A stretch of DNA of 64,000 nt from Rhodobacterales bacterium 56_14_T64 (GCA_002162795.1 MAAY01000066.1:1-64000), one strand, 5' to 3'. Numbered from the stretch's first letter, positions 25,827 through 36,224 are shown. The notes: generated by a model not told the origin, from the letters alone. Numbers and translations are program-made.

Positions 25827-26274
25827 GTTTGAGCCTGAGCGAATTGATCAAAAAAGTGGGGCACGGCGGGATGGACTGAAGCGGCGGAATGAAATTTGGA
25901 CGATGGTATTAGGCGCAGACAGGCAGGTCGCACAAGTCGACAAGCCGATCGCAACGGCGTCAATTGAGGTGTCGGGAAAAACCCTTTTCTGCTCGGCCAT
26001 TGTCCGCCTCAGGTTGCGCAGCCTACCCGGATTGGTGTGGGCAGGCACGGTCCATGTTTCTTCGCGTATCTCCGTGGATTTTCCGGCTGCACAATTCTTT
26101 GTTGGCAGGTGTCCCGTCCCGGTGGTTAGCGAACAGGAAATGTATAGCCTGCGTGAAAATAACATGCAATCAGACAGGGCACATCTACTTGCAAAGTTGT
26201 GTGTGGTCATGGTGTTTGCGCTGTGAGCATGTCTGGGCTAATTTCGACCAAATCATCCGAGGACTTCCTACCCT
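25827..26274. other. Divergent intergenic region between glycan operon and mscS-type gene
   Basis: 448 bases with no supported gene; short open frames on both strands match nothing I recognise. It must hold the promoters of the minus-strand glycan operon and the plus-strand channel gene. GAGGA at about 26260 is the likely ribosome-binding site for the latter. I could not assign a promoter with confidence. Confidence 0.5.
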
Positions 26275-28608
26275 ATGACGCATCTGTTTTTCCGGTTTCT
26301 ATTGAGTGGTTTGCTGGCGTTGATGCTGACCTTGCCACTGGCCAGCCCCCTGACGGCGCAAACCGATAACGGCAGTGGAGCAGAGGCGCTGGCCAAAGCG
26401 ATCGAGCAAGCCATGGACAATGGCGTCGGCGTCATTGTGCTGGATGGTCGTGGTCAGCTCATCTCTGACCTTGCTGTTTCAGAGCATCCGGAGGAGGCCA
26501 TTGATCCGATGGGCGGGCCCTCGGCGCTGATGCAGGCGCAATCCGAAGTGGACAAGTTCCGCCAGGAATTGCGCAGTCGGTTGGCGGCTCTGCCTTATTC
26601 GGTGTTTGAAGTAAAATACATCCTGCGCCAAACCAGCCCGGATGGGCGTATCCAAACCTATCTGGAGGTTCTTGGCTGGAGCGTGCTGCTGCTGCTGATT
26701 GGCCGCTGGGTGTCGATAGAGATTTACGGAAAAAGGATTGCCAAGCGGCTGGTGGTTGCGCGGGTTAAATCCGCACCAGAAGGCTATCGCGAGAAAATGC
26801 CATTCCTGGTTTTCCGGTTTGTGATGGGTCTTGGGGCGACGATTTTTGCGATGATATTTGCCGCGCTGGCTGGCTATTTGATCTTTGGACCGGCCGAAGA
26901 CAGCTCGGTTAAGTTCACCATCACAGCTGTCTATACGGCCTATTTTCTGGCCAGCACGGTGACGGGCCTGTGGCGGATGGTGCTGTCACCATTCCTCAGC
27001 CAATACCGGATTCCGATTTTTTCGGATCGCGATGCCAAGCGGCTCTATCTTTGGGCTTCAGTGTTGGCGACCTATGACATTTCCTCGATTCTGTTTGCCA
27101 CCTGGGTTGGGGATTTTGGCCTTAACTACAACGTCTATGCGATGGTGCATGGCGTGCTGACGTTGGTGGGCACAGTTGCCAATCTGGCGATGGTGGCGTT
27201 CATCGCGCGGCCAGTCAGCAACGCTATTAGGGGCGGTAAGAGCAAGGTCGAATGTACCTGGTTGGTGCGGAGCCTGAGCACGATTTGGGCGCCGGCGATG
27301 ATGGCCTATATGCTGTTTGGCTGGCTTAATCTGGCTTTCGATCTGGTGCTGGAGCGTGAGGCGCCCATTCCGCTGATGGTGGGCACCTATATGGTGCTGA
27401 CTTCGATCCTGATCGTTTACGGCGCCATCAATTATGTGATCGAGCGGTTCTTTGACCGCTCGCGTCGGGTGCAGCAGCTAAATGAGGAAGTGACCGAGGC
27501 GGCATTGGACTTGGGGCCAGAAGATGAGACTGCAGGAGCTCTGACTGTCCAGCACGCAATGGGTACCTTTGAGGATCTGGCGCGCCGGGTGGCCGGAATC
27601 CTGGCCTTTGTGGTTGGCGCTTATGCGCTGGTGGTGATCTGGAACCCGGATGCGGGGTGGATGGACACCACGGCATCCGAGCGGGTGATTGACGTGGTTT
27701 CGATCTTGTTCATTGGCTATGTGGTCTACCACCTGTTTCGGATCTGGATCGACAGCAAGATCGCCGAGGAAACCGTTGATACCAGCGAAGGTGAGTTGGG
27801 CGACGAGGGCGGCGAAACGGGTGCGAGCCGTCTGGCGACGTTGTTGCCCCTGTTTCGTGGCGCCATTCTGGCGGTGGTTGTGGTGTCAATTGGCCTGATT
27901 GTGCTGTTGGAGCTGGGTATCAACGTCAGCCCACTGTTCGCCGGTGCTGGTGTTGTTGGGCTGGCGATTGGATTTGGCTCGCAGACACTGGTGCGCGACA
28001 TCTTCTCGGGGGCGTTTTTCTTGGTGGATGATGCCTTTCGCAAGGGCGAATACATCGACATCGGCGATGTGAAGGGCACGGTTGAGAAGATCTCGGTGCG
28101 CTCGTTCCAACTGCGTCACCATCTGGGTGCATTGCAGACCATTCCCTTTGGCGAGATCCGCGTGCTGACCAACTATTCCCGCGATTGGGTGATCATGAAG
28201 CTGCCGCTGCGGGTGACCTATGACACGGACGTCGAAAAGGTCCGCAAGTTGATCAAGAAACTGGGTCAGGAGTTGCTGAGTGATCCGGTGATTGGGGAGA
28301 ATTTCATTCAGCCGCTCAAATCGCAGGGTGTCATCGAGATGCAGGATTCTGCGATGATCATTCGGGTCAAGTTCATGACCAAGCCGGGCGACCAGTGGCT
28401 GGTGCGCAAGAAGGTCTATGAGGAAATCCGCCAGTTGTTCGAACGGGAAGGCATCCATTTTGCCCACCGCGAAGTTACGGTACGTTTGGCTGAGGGCAAG
28501 ACCGAGGATCTGAACTCGCAGCAAAAGCAGGCGGTCACCGGCGCTGTGCAGGCGGCGATTGACGAAGACATGCTGGACGAAACTGGCGGTGGTGGTGATG
28601 ACCGGTAG
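26275..28608 (+). CDS. Large MscS-family mechanosensitive channel
   Basis: 777 residues. An N-terminal signal-like segment (FLLSGLLALMLTLPLASPL) precedes a periplasmic stretch of about 90 residues and then around ten membrane segments. The MscS core is near residues 545-620: LFAGAGVVGLAIGFGSQ (pore-lining glycine/alanine-rich helix), then LVRDIFSGAFFLVDDAFRKG and the beta domain with GTVEKISVRSFQLR. A cytoplasmic alpha/beta domain and an acidic tail close the protein. It is far larger than E. coli MscS (286 residues) and belongs with the MscK/YbdG-like long forms. It protects against osmotic downshock. Transcribed away from the glycan operon. Confidence 0.87.
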   Translation: MTHLFFRFLLSGLLALMLTLPLASPLTAQTDNGSGAEALAKAIEQAMDNGVGVIVLDGRGQLISDLAVSEHPEEAIDPMGGPSALMQAQSEVDKFRQELRSRLAALPYSVFEVKYILRQTSPDGRIQTYLEVLGWSVLLLLIGRWVSIEIYGKRIAKRLVVARVKSAPEGYREKMPFLVFRFVMGLGATIFAMIFAALAGYLIFGPAEDSSVKFTITAVYTAYFLASTVTGLWRMVLSPFLSQYRIPIFSDRDAKRLYLWASVLATYDISSILFATWVGDFGLNYNVYAMVHGVLTLVGTVANLAMVAFIARPVSNAIRGGKSKVECTWLVRSLSTIWAPAMMAYMLFGWLNLAFDLVLEREAPIPLMVGTYMVLTSILIVYGAINYVIERFFDRSRRVQQLNEEVTEAALDLGPEDETAGALTVQHAMGTFEDLARRVAGILAFVVGAYALVVIWNPDAGWMDTTASERVIDVVSILFIGYVVYHLFRIWIDSKIAEETVDTSEGELGDEGGETGASRLATLLPLFRGAILAVVVVSIGLIVLLELGINVSPLFAGAGVVGLAIGFGSQTLVRDIFSGAFFLVDDAFRKGEYIDIGDVKGTVEKISVRSFQLRHHLGALQTIPFGEIRVLTNYSRDWVIMKLPLRVTYDTDVEKVRKLIKKLGQELLSDPVIGENFIQPLKSQGVIEMQDSAMIIRVKFMTKPGDQWLVRKKVYEEIRQLFEREGIHFAHREVTVRLAEGKTEDLNSQQKQAVTGAVQAAIDEDMLDETGGGGDDR

Positions 28609-28679
28609 TCCTTGTTGCAACGGATCCCTCCCGTCCCCGCTCCGATCCGCAAAAGCGCCTCGCTTGGGGTTGGGCGTGG

Positions 28680-28742
28680 CACCGCGCCAAGGCGCGGTGT
28701 AAAAATCTTCGAAGATTTTTGGTCGGAAAATTCGAATTTTCC
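28680..28742. repeat. Three palindromes in a row between convergent genes; one terminator-like
   Basis: Hairpin 1: CACCGCGCC / GGCGCGGTG (28680-28699, 2-base loop). Hairpin 2: AAAAATCTTCGAAGATTTTT, a perfect 20-base palindrome (28701-28720) whose A/T ends make it a bidirectional terminator candidate. Hairpin 3: GGAAAATTCGAATTTTCC (28725-28742). They fill the gap between the mscS-type gene and the convergent CoA-transferase gene. Hairpin 1 and its left flank resemble a degraded copy of the structured repeat at 36731 and 46414. Confidence 0.8.
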
Positions 28743-28754
28743 GGGTGGTTTTGG

Positions 28755-30101
28755 TCAGTCCGACCAGGTGGCGACGGCACTGCCACATTGCGCTGCCGGG
28801 CGATCCCAGATCATTTTGGTCGAGGTGAGTTGCAATGGCGGTGCCAGTCGCTGGCCAGGTCCCCAGCCGCTGTGCTCGGATGTGCTGGTGTAATCGGCGT
28901 CTGTAGGTGCGTCGATCTCCGGGCCGGTCGCAGTTTTTTCCAGGTTGTCGAGCTGCACAGCAGTGCGAGCCAGCGACAGGCGCGCTTGCGGGACTGACTG
29001 GCCCTTGGCAGCAGCACTTAGCGCCGAGAGCACCGCCGCTGCCATCAGATAGCCGGTGGCGTGGTCTAGCGCTTGTACTGGTAGTGGGGTTGGATGGGTA
29101 GTGCCTGCCCAGCTACGCCCTGAGTCGGCGATGCCACAACTCATCTGTACTAGACTGTCAAAGCCGCGTCGGCTGGCCCAGGGTCCGGTCCAGCCATAGG
29201 CGTTCAGGGTGACGTCTAGGAGGTTTGGCGCCAATCGTCTGCGGGTCTGCAGATCATAGCCCAAACCTTTGAGCGCACCGGGGCGATAGCCGTGAACCAG
29301 GACGTCAGCTTCAGAAAGTAACACCTCGAAACGGTCTCGGCCCTCGGCGGTGCGGAGGTCGAGATAGGCGCAATATTTCCCTAATGAAATGTCGGGGATC
29401 ACCCCGGGTTCATCCCAGCCGGGTGGATCAATGCGCAGCACCTCGGCGCCAAATCCGGCCAGAGTGCGGGTGGCGATGGGGCCGGCCAGAACCCGGGTCA
29501 GATCCAGAACGCGCAGACCGGCCAATGGGCGGGCGGCTGTTGCTTGTGGGCGATCGCGAAGGGTGATTGCCTGCGGAGCGGTCCAGTCAATCAGCGGCTC
29601 GGTGGCGACGGCCTTGCCTTGCGGATGCGTCAGCCATTCGGACTGAGAGCGCATCGCTGCGGCCACGCCGCCCTGCTCAACAATGGCACTTTCGAGTGCA
29701 TTGCCTTGCCAGGTTTTCACTGCCGCAGTCACGGCGTCGCGGGAATTGGGACAATCGAGCACCCGTAGCGCTGCGGCGCGGTGGTGTGGGAGGTTGGTAT
29801 GCAGGCGGATCCAACCATCTGCGCATTGATAGTTGCCGGCGATGGCATCCCACAGGCTGGGCATCTGCCAGCCAGTGGGACGAAAACTATAGCCGTACCA
29901 AAGCGAGGCCAGACGCTGATCCACGGTGACCCCGGACCGCTCAGCGGTGAGGTTCAGGGCCTGCATCAACCCGGCCAGCTCGGTTCCGACAGCTGCAACA
30001 GACGCCGTAGCCAGTTCACTCACGGCAAAGGCACTGGGGCGCTGGCCGGTCCCGGTCACATCAAAGGTGTTGGGACCGGGTAGCGCGCGGAGCAGGGTCA
30101 A
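28755..30101 (-). CDS. Class III CoA-transferase family (CaiB/BaiF) protein
   Basis: 448 residues. Family blocks recognisable are PLAGLRVLDLTRVLAGPIAT, GAEVLRIDPPG, LDLRTAEGRDRF, ADVLVHGYRPGALKGLG and LLDVTLNAYGWTGPW. The usual catalytic Asp region follows the GYRPG block, but I cannot place the nucleophile with certainty. The protein is a two-part chain with an N-terminal half that also looks family-like. It ends the peptide-type ABC operon with a four-base overlap, so CoA activation of the imported compound, such as a carnitine- or acid-like solute, is an attractive inference. Confidence 0.78.
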   Translation of the reverse strand: MTLLRALPGPNTFDVTGTGQRPSAFAVSELATASVAAVGTELAGLMQALNLTAERSGVTVDQRLASLWYGYSFRPTGWQMPSLWDAIAGNYQCADGWIRLHTNLPHHRAAALRVLDCPNSRDAVTAAVKTWQGNALESAIVEQGGVAAAMRSQSEWLTHPQGKAVATEPLIDWTAPQAITLRDRPQATAARPLAGLRVLDLTRVLAGPIATRTLAGFGAEVLRIDPPGWDEPGVIPDISLGKYCAYLDLRTAEGRDRFEVLLSEADVLVHGYRPGALKGLGYDLQTRRRLAPNLLDVTLNAYGWTGPWASRRGFDSLVQMSCGIADSGRSWAGTTHPTPLPVQALDHATGYLMAAAVLSALSAAAKGQSVPQARLSLARTAVQLDNLEKTATGPEIDAPTDADYTSTSEHSGWGPGQRLAPPLQLTSTKMIWDRPAAQCGSAVATWSD

Positions 30102-31252
30102 TGCTGGTAGGGGTCAAGACTGTCGCGCAACCCGTCTCCAAGGAAGTTGAAGGCCAGTACCACGATGATGATCGGCAGCATCGGAATGGCGATCCAGGGG
30201 TAGATCTCAACCGAGGTCAGGTTCTGCGCATCGTTCAGCATTACGCCCCAGCTGACTGCCGGTGCGCGCAGGCCAAGGCCCAGGAACGACAGCGCGGTTT
30301 CGCCAAGGATCATCGCCGGAATCGACAGTGTGGCCGATGCGATCAGGTGCGACATGAAGTTGGGCAGCAAATGTTTGCGGATCACCCGACCGGGGTTTGC
30401 CCCCATCATTTCTGCGGCGCGGACGTATTCCTCTTCGCGGAGCGACAGGAATTTGGCGCGCACAGAACGGGCCAGTCCGGGCCAGTCGAGGATACCTAAG
30501 ATAACCGAGATGATGAAGAACACCGCCACAGGTCCCCAGTTTGACGGCACCGCAGCCGACAGCGCCAGCCACAGCGGCAGTTCTGGCAGCGAGCGCAGGA
30601 CTTCGATCACCCGGTTGATGCACCAATCAATACGACCGCCAAAATAACCGGCGATGGAGCCAAAGGTGATGCCCAGCAGGAATGACACGGTGATGCCAAT
30701 GATGCCCACGGTCAGCGATAGCTGCGCTCCGTACAGGATTCGGCTGAACACGTCGCGGCCCAGCCGATCCGAGCCCCATAGAAATACAGTGGCGTCACCT
30801 GGAGCGCAAAACAGGTGGGTCTCGACTGGGATCAGCCCGGCCAGCCTGTATTCGTCACCTTTGCAGAAAAACTCGAGCTTGGCGGGATTGTCGGTGTCGG
30901 GCACAAACACCCACTGAAAGGTCTGCATATCGGCCTCGGAAGTCATCGGGTAGATGAACGGGCCGACAAAGTCGCCCTCGTGGTACCAATTGACCGACTG
31001 CGGTGGCGAATAGAGGTGGTCGGGGTGTCGCTCATTAGGGGTATAAGGCGCGATGAAGCCGACAAAGGGCAGCATGACATAGCTGAACAGCAAGAAGATG
31101 CCCGAAATCAGGCCGAGTTTATGGGTCTTGAACTGGCGCCAGATTAGAACCCAATTGGGAGCATCCAGATCGCTGCGCTCGAGCTGTTGCAGGGAAGCAT
31201 CGGCGTCAAAGGGGGCGTCGTTGACATAGCGACCGTCTGGCAATTGGGTCAT
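30098..31252 (-). CDS. Dipeptide-type ABC transporter permease (DppC/YejE type)
   Basis: 384 residues. One N-terminal membrane segment (LGLISGIFLLFSYVMLPFVG) is followed by a periplasmic insertion of about 100 residues and then five segments. The EAA motif is VRAAEMMGANPGRVIRKHLL. The insertion after the first segment makes it longer than standard DppC (about 300 residues) and similar to YejE. Works with the next permease gene; overlaps both neighbours by four bases. Confidence 0.86.
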   Translation of the reverse strand: MTQLPDGRYVNDAPFDADASLQQLERSDLDAPNWVLIWRQFKTHKLGLISGIFLLFSYVMLPFVGFIAPYTPNERHPDHLYSPPQSVNWYHEGDFVGPFIYPMTSEADMQTFQWVFVPDTDNPAKLEFFCKGDEYRLAGLIPVETHLFCAPGDATVFLWGSDRLGRDVFSRILYGAQLSLTVGIIGITVSFLLGITFGSIAGYFGGRIDWCINRVIEVLRSLPELPLWLALSAAVPSNWGPVAVFFIISVILGILDWPGLARSVRAKFLSLREEEYVRAAEMMGANPGRVIRKHLLPNFMSHLIASATLSIPAMILGETALSFLGLGLRAPAVSWGVMLNDAQNLTSVEIYPWIAIPMLPIIIVVLAFNFLGDGLRDSLDPYQH

Positions 31253-32277
31253 GCTTCACGCCCCTCGTATCGAATGCGGGGATCCAGCAGAACCAGCAGG
31301 ACATCGGAAATCATTGTGCCAATGAGTGTCAGTAGCGCCACGAACATTAGCACAAAGGCCGACAGGAACAGGTCCTGAGTTTTCAGGGCGGTCAACAGCG
31401 TCGGGCCGATGGTTTGCAGGCCCAGCACGACGGACACCAAAACCGAACCCGAAACCATCGAGGGCAGCAGGTTGCCGATGTCGGCTACAAAGGGGTTAAA
31501 GGCCATACGCAGGGGGTATTTGGTCAGCATCCGGGCTGGAGCCATGCCCTTGGCGACTGCGGTCTCCACATAGGGTTTGCCCAGTTCGTCCAGCAAGTTG
31601 GCGCGTAGGCGTTGCATCATTCCGGCAGCACCGGACGTGCCGATGACAAAGGTCGGTACGATCAGGTGGACGAGGATTGATTTTACTTTGTCCCAGCTCA
31701 TCGGCTCACCTTCATAAGCCGGGTCCATCAATCCGCCAATCGGCAGGTCGAAATACTTGTGGCCGTAATAGAACAGGATCAGCGCCAGCAGAAAGTTGGG
31801 GGTGGCCAGACCCAGATAGCCGACAAAGGCTGTGGTATAGTCAACCCATGTGCGAGACCGTGCGGCGGCGAGCACGCCCAGTGGCAGCGCCACCAGGTAG
31901 ACAAACAGGACCGCAGCCAGGTTGACCAGAACGGTTAGCCACAGGGTGTCACCTACGATCTCGGCTACGGGCTGGTCAAATTCAAACGACCAGCCGTAGT
32001 TGCCCTGTATCAAGCCGTAGAATCCGTGCGGGCCAGGCAGGAAGCCAACCCAGATCAGGTATTGTTGATACAGCGGCCGGTCGAGCGAATACTCGGTGCG
32101 CAGGAACTCGGCCTTGGCGACGCCCGCTGATTGCCCGGTCGCGCGCAGCTCGGCGATCTGGTTGCTGAGGTAGTCGCCCGGCGGCAGGTTGATGATTGCA
32201 AAAACCATCACCGAAACCACCAACAGGGTCAGCAGCATGGTGCCAAAACGGTAGATCGCGTAGCGCAGAATCTCCAT
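31249..32277 (-). CDS. Dipeptide-type ABC transporter permease (DppB/YejB type)
   Basis: 342 residues, six membrane segments. The N-terminus YAIYRFGTMLLTLLVVSVMV and the phrase LPPGDYLSNQIAELRATGQS are typical of the DppB group. The EAA-type loop is YVETAVAKGMAPARMLTKYPL. Its start codon shares one base with the stop of the binding-protein gene, so translation is coupled. Confidence 0.87.
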   Translation of the reverse strand: MEILRYAIYRFGTMLLTLLVVSVMVFAIINLPPGDYLSNQIAELRATGQSAGVAKAEFLRTEYSLDRPLYQQYLIWVGFLPGPHGFYGLIQGNYGWSFEFDQPVAEIVGDTLWLTVLVNLAAVLFVYLVALPLGVLAAARSRTWVDYTTAFVGYLGLATPNFLLALILFYYGHKYFDLPIGGLMDPAYEGEPMSWDKVKSILVHLIVPTFVIGTSGAAGMMQRLRANLLDELGKPYVETAVAKGMAPARMLTKYPLRMAFNPFVADIGNLLPSMVSGSVLVSVVLGLQTIGPTLLTALKTQDLFLSAFVLMFVALLTLIGTMISDVLLVLLDPRIRYEGREA

Positions 32278-34196
32278 CAGCCGTTACCACCTTCAAAGTA
32301 GAACTCGTCGGGACGGTGGATGCCGAAATGGGCACCGGGCTCCCAGGCCCAGATGCCTTTCTTTGGCACGTTGCGCAGGGATTTGTTGACCACCACGGGT
32401 TGCGGCGCCTCGGCTAGAATACCGATGCCATAAACCTGATCAGCATGGATTTTCAACATTTCGGTCCAGGCTGCTGTTCGTTCGGCATCAGATGAAGCGA
32501 TTTCCCAGTTGTGGGCCAATTCCATCAGCCGTTGCGCATCGGGCATGTCCGGAGTTTCACCAGCCTCGCCACCGGTTTGGTGGAACTGACCCCATTTGGG
32601 CCAAGCTAAAAAGACTTGGTCTGTGGGGGCCAGATAGGCAGGCGACGTATAAGGACGGGGCAATCCATTGTCCCAGCCAAACCAGACCGAGGCCATCGAG
32701 TTGCCGGAGAACACCCGGTTGCGCAGGATATCGCGATCCAGCGGGCGCATGATCAGTTTGACGCCAACATCGCGCCAATCGTCGGTGATGATCTGCAGTG
32801 CGTTCTCAACTTCCTGACGTTCGCCGGCGGTTTCGATCACCAGTTCCATAAGGCGTCCATCAGGCAGTTTGCGAATGCCATAGCGGTCTTTTTGGGTCAG
32901 ACCGGCCTCGTCCAGCAACCTGTTGGCCAGATCCGGGTCCCATTGGGCCCAGGCTTTGCGCATTTCAGGGTCGAAAAACGGGCTGGCTTCCAACACTGCC
33001 ATCGCGCCGGGTTTAGCCAGTTTGAAATACAGCGCCTTGTTGATCGAGTCGCGGTTGATTGCCACCGACAGCGCGCGGCGCACCCGCACATCACGCAGCA
33101 CTGAACGCCAGACATCATCGTTGACGTTCAGGTTTGGATAGATGGCGATCTGCGAAGCGGTGCCGGTGCCCCAAAGATAGGTCTCGTAATTGCCACCATC
33201 AGCCTCGCCCTTGCGCAGAATGGCGATATCGCGAAAGCCCAAGCCCCGAGCCTGCAAGTCGGCCTCGCCTGCGTTGGACTTGGCAGCCACCAACCCGCCC
33301 GCGACGATCTCCATCTCGACAACGTCGATATAGGGCAGCTGCACGCCGTTCTCGTCGATCCGGTGGTAATAGGGATTTCGCACAAACAGGTGGCGGATTT
33401 TTTTGCCCGAGGTGGAATTCATCCAGGGCTGCAGGGTAGGCAGTTCGTGGTTGTCGAACTTGTACATGTTGTCGCGTTTGTTGTGCAGCGCAGCCCAGCT
33501 TTTAACCCGTGCATCGTTGACCTCAAAGGCAAGTTCATCAGGGTCTGCGTAATCGACATGGTATTTTTTCAGAAACTCAGAAGGGCGGAAAATGAACGGT
33601 GGTCGCGCCTGTGCCAAGCTTTGCAGGAAGTTCGGATTGGGGTTGTCCCATTCATAGATGACTGTTTGTGGGTCTGGGAAACTGACGCGGGGCAGCTCAC
33701 CTTCGATGTGCAGAAAATCTGGCGGTCCGGTGGGGTTGAGCAGAGCGTTGTTGGCAACATCCTTCCACCAGTATTCAAAATCCGCCGAGGTAAAGGGATC
33801 GCCGTTGGACCAATGGTGACCAGGCCGCAGGTTCAGGGTGAAACGGCGGTTGTCTTCGTTCTCAAAAGACATTAGCAGGTCGGGCCGTAGCTGGTAATCG
33901 GCGTCATAGCCGACCAGCCGTGCGTAGCCATAAACCACCATCTGGCGGATGTCTTTTGAGCGGGTGATCATGGTGTTCAAGGTGCCGCCCTGTATTCCCA
34001 GCACACGCCCGCGGGACGCCAGATCCACGACCAAAGGCACTTCGGGGAGCCGCTCGGTGGCGGGCGGTAAATTACCGGCCTCAACTTCGGGGCGCCAGAA
34101 TTCGCTTTCCTGTACGGTTGGAGCCGAGTGCCCGGCAAGTGGCGTCATCAGCATTGCAAAGGTCAGGGCTAAAATGGATTTTGATGTGTTAAACAT
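32277..34196 (-). CDS. Family 5 extracellular solute-binding protein
   Basis: 639 residues, longer than the 500-540 typical of DppA/OppA and closer to YejA-like members. Signal peptide: SKSILALTFAMLMTPLAGHS with cleavage likely after HSA. Family 5 features are FTLNLRPGHHWSNGDPFTSAD in the first lobe and DVRVRRALSVAINRDSINKA in the second. The periplasmic protein should bind a peptide, opine or similar large solute. It overlaps the fused ATPase gene by eight bases. Confidence 0.87.
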   Translation of the reverse strand: MFNTSKSILALTFAMLMTPLAGHSAPTVQESEFWRPEVEAGNLPPATERLPEVPLVVDLASRGRVLGIQGGTLNTMITRSKDIRQMVVYGYARLVGYDADYQLRPDLLMSFENEDNRRFTLNLRPGHHWSNGDPFTSADFEYWWKDVANNALLNPTGPPDFLHIEGELPRVSFPDPQTVIYEWDNPNPNFLQSLAQARPPFIFRPSEFLKKYHVDYADPDELAFEVNDARVKSWAALHNKRDNMYKFDNHELPTLQPWMNSTSGKKIRHLFVRNPYYHRIDENGVQLPYIDVVEMEIVAGGLVAAKSNAGEADLQARGLGFRDIAILRKGEADGGNYETYLWGTGTASQIAIYPNLNVNDDVWRSVLRDVRVRRALSVAINRDSINKALYFKLAKPGAMAVLEASPFFDPEMRKAWAQWDPDLANRLLDEAGLTQKDRYGIRKLPDGRLMELVIETAGERQEVENALQIITDDWRDVGVKLIMRPLDRDILRNRVFSGNSMASVWFGWDNGLPRPYTSPAYLAPTDQVFLAWPKWGQFHQTGGEAGETPDMPDAQRLMELAHNWEIASSDAERTAAWTEMLKIHADQVYGIGILAEAPQPVVVNKSLRNVPKKGIWAWEPGAHFGIHRPDEFYFEGGNG

Positions 34197-35961
34197 GGCA
34201 ACGTACCTTATGTCCGGGTTCCACTTGCACCAGCGACGGTACCACGGTGTCGGAAAAACGAAAATGCTCAGGCCAGCTGTCTGGCGCGCCGGCGCCGAAT
34301 GCCACCAGTTTTAGGTCTATCGGCCGGTCAATATCCGGCTCGGGCTGGGCGGCGATCAAAGCTTTAGTATAGGGGTGTTTTGGATTGTGAAACAGAGTGT
34401 CGGGCGGGGCCTGCTCGACTACCAATCCGCCTCGCATTACAGCCACCTCGTCGGCAATCCGCGAGACAACAGCTAAGTCGTGGCTGATAAAAAGGTAGGA
34501 AAGCTTCTCGCGATCACGGATCTCTTCCAGCAGCCGCAGGATCTGGTCCTGCACCGAGACATCCAGCGCCGAGGTTGGCTCGTCGCAGACAAGCAATGAC
34601 GGGTCCAGCATCAGGGCACGGGCAATCGACAGTCGTTGGCGTTGACCGCCTGAGAACGCGTGCGGATAGCGCAGCAACATATCCGGCCCCAGGCCAACCA
34701 GCCGCAACATATCCGCCGCCCGCTCGCGGCGCTCGGAACTGGAACCGATGCCGTGGATTTCCAGCGGTTCGCACAGCGCATCCAGAATGCGCATGCGTGG
34801 CGATAATGAGGAATAGGGGTCCTGAAACACCATCTGTGCCTCGCGTTGAAAGGCGGTGCGGGCGGCGCGTGACATATGATGTACGGCGATGGCCTCGGAC
34901 TGCGGCGTGGCACGAAACAGGACCTCGCCGCCGAGGTCTGGCAGTTCCGCTCCTAGGGCAATACGCGCCGCAGTGGTCTTGCCCGAGCCGCTTTCACCAA
35001 CAATGGCTAGCGTGGTGCCGCGCTGCAGTGCGAAATCTACGCCCCGGCAGGCATGAATTTTGGTCTCGGCCTGCCAGCTTTTACCTGCCCGCATGGTATA
35101 TGTTTTGGACACAGATTTCATCTGCAGGATCAGATCGTCCTGCGGCAATTCGGGCACGGCTTGCGGGTGGGCAGGAATGGCCGGTGCAGCATCGAACAAT
35201 TGCTGAGTATAGGCGTGCGCAGGTGACCGTAGCAGTGGTTCTGCTGCGCCAGCCTCCATCACCCGACCTTTGTGCATCACCACAACCTGCTCGGCCATAT
35301 TGGCCACCACGCCCAGATCATGGGTGACCAGGATCATCGCCATGCCGGTGTCGCGCTGCAGCTCTTTCATCAGCCCCAGTACCTGAGCCTGGGTGGTGAC
35401 ATCCAGCGCCGTGGTTGGCTCGTCCGCGATCAACAGATCGGGTTTGGCCACCATCGCCATGGCAATCATCGCCCGCTGGCGCATGCCGCCGGACAGTTCA
35501 AACGGATAGGAATAATAGGCACGCTCGGGATCGGGAAATCCAACCCGCTCAAAACACTCCAGCACGATCTTGCGTGCGGCGGCTTCGCGGGTGCGGCCAT
35601 GCAGCCACAGTACCTCGGAGACCTGATTTCCAATGCGGTGCAGAGGTGACAGCGAGTGCATCGGTTCCTGAAAAATCATCGAGATGGTATTGCCGCGTAC
35701 GTTGCGCATCTGACGCTCGCTCAGCGCTGACAGTTCCTGCATCCCGGCACTGCCGTTCAGCTGGATGGCGCCCGAGTGGATACGAGCCGCACGCGGCAGG
35801 ATCCGCAGAACGGCACGACAGGTCACTGTCTTGCCAGATCCACTTTCACCGACAAGCGCCAGGGTTTCACCGGGGTGTACGGCAAAGCTGACGTTGTGAA
35901 CCACGGGGGTGCCCCCGCCAAAGCCAATACTGAGATCCTCAACTGACAGCAAAGGCTTCAT
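34189..35961 (-). CDS. Fused double ATPase of dipeptide-type ABC transporter (DppD-DppF, YejF-like)
   Basis: 590 residues with two complete nucleotide-binding domains. Domain 1: [43 protein letters not shown]. Domain 2: [44 protein letters not shown] short family-type C-terminal oligopeptide domain follows the second. It is the first gene of the operon ATPase, binding protein, two permeases, CoA-transferase. A single-chain ATPase with a long binding protein resembles the Yej system, whose substrates include microcin C, but similarity by eye cannot fix the substrate. Confidence 0.9.
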   Translation of the reverse strand: MKPLLSVEDLSIGFGGGTPVVHNVSFAVHPGETLALVGESGSGKTVTCRAVLRILPRAARIHSGAIQLNGSAGMQELSALSERQMRNVRGNTISMIFQEPMHSLSPLHRIGNQVSEVLWLHGRTREAAARKIVLECFERVGFPDPERAYYSYPFELSGGMRQRAMIAMAMVAKPDLLIADEPTTALDVTTQAQVLGLMKELQRDTGMAMILVTHDLGVVANMAEQVVVMHKGRVMEAGAAEPLLRSPAHAYTQQLFDAAPAIPAHPQAVPELPQDDLILQMKSVSKTYTMRAGKSWQAETKIHACRGVDFALQRGTTLAIVGESGSGKTTAARIALGAELPDLGGEVLFRATPQSEAIAVHHMSRAARTAFQREAQMVFQDPYSSLSPRMRILDALCEPLEIHGIGSSSERRERAADMLRLVGLGPDMLLRYPHAFSGGQRQRLSIARALMLDPSLLVCDEPTSALDVSVQDQILRLLEEIRDREKLSYLFISHDLAVVSRIADEVAVMRGGLVVEQAPPDTLFHNPKHPYTKALIAAQPEPDIDRPIDLKLVAFGAGAPDSWPEHFRFSDTVVPSLVQVEPGHKVRCHV

Positions 35962-36188
35962 TCAGGCCCACCCAGCTAGCTGTTGTGCCGCTATCATTAT
36001 CTTTTCCCCTCGTTTTTTGACACCATCGCGTGCTCGGGCCTGTTTAGTCAAACCCCATTTACCCGGTCACGTTGCAGGAGAAGGGGAATTTCATGCTTTG
36101 GAGCCTCAAAACTAAGGGCCGGCGCAGGCTAGTTGCGGGTTTTCATTGTTGCTACACATCTGTGCGGTTCTCTGGCACACGGAGTAAG

Positions 36189-36206
36189 CCGGAAGCGGAC
36201 TTCCGG
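36189..36206 (+). other. Hairpin in the leader of the small methyltransferase gene
   Basis: CCGGAAG / CTTCCGG with loop CGGA gives seven perfect pairs and lies eight bases before the GGAG that serves the ATG at 36225. It could influence translation initiation or mRNA stability. Confidence 0.5.
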
Positions 36207-36224
36207 ATCATATGGAGTATGCTC

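Noticed and set aside
25848-26226. Open frames of 120-144 codons on both strands in the mscS upstream gap
   Set aside because: No family resemblance or coupled ribosome-binding site; they overlap each other and an expected promoter region.
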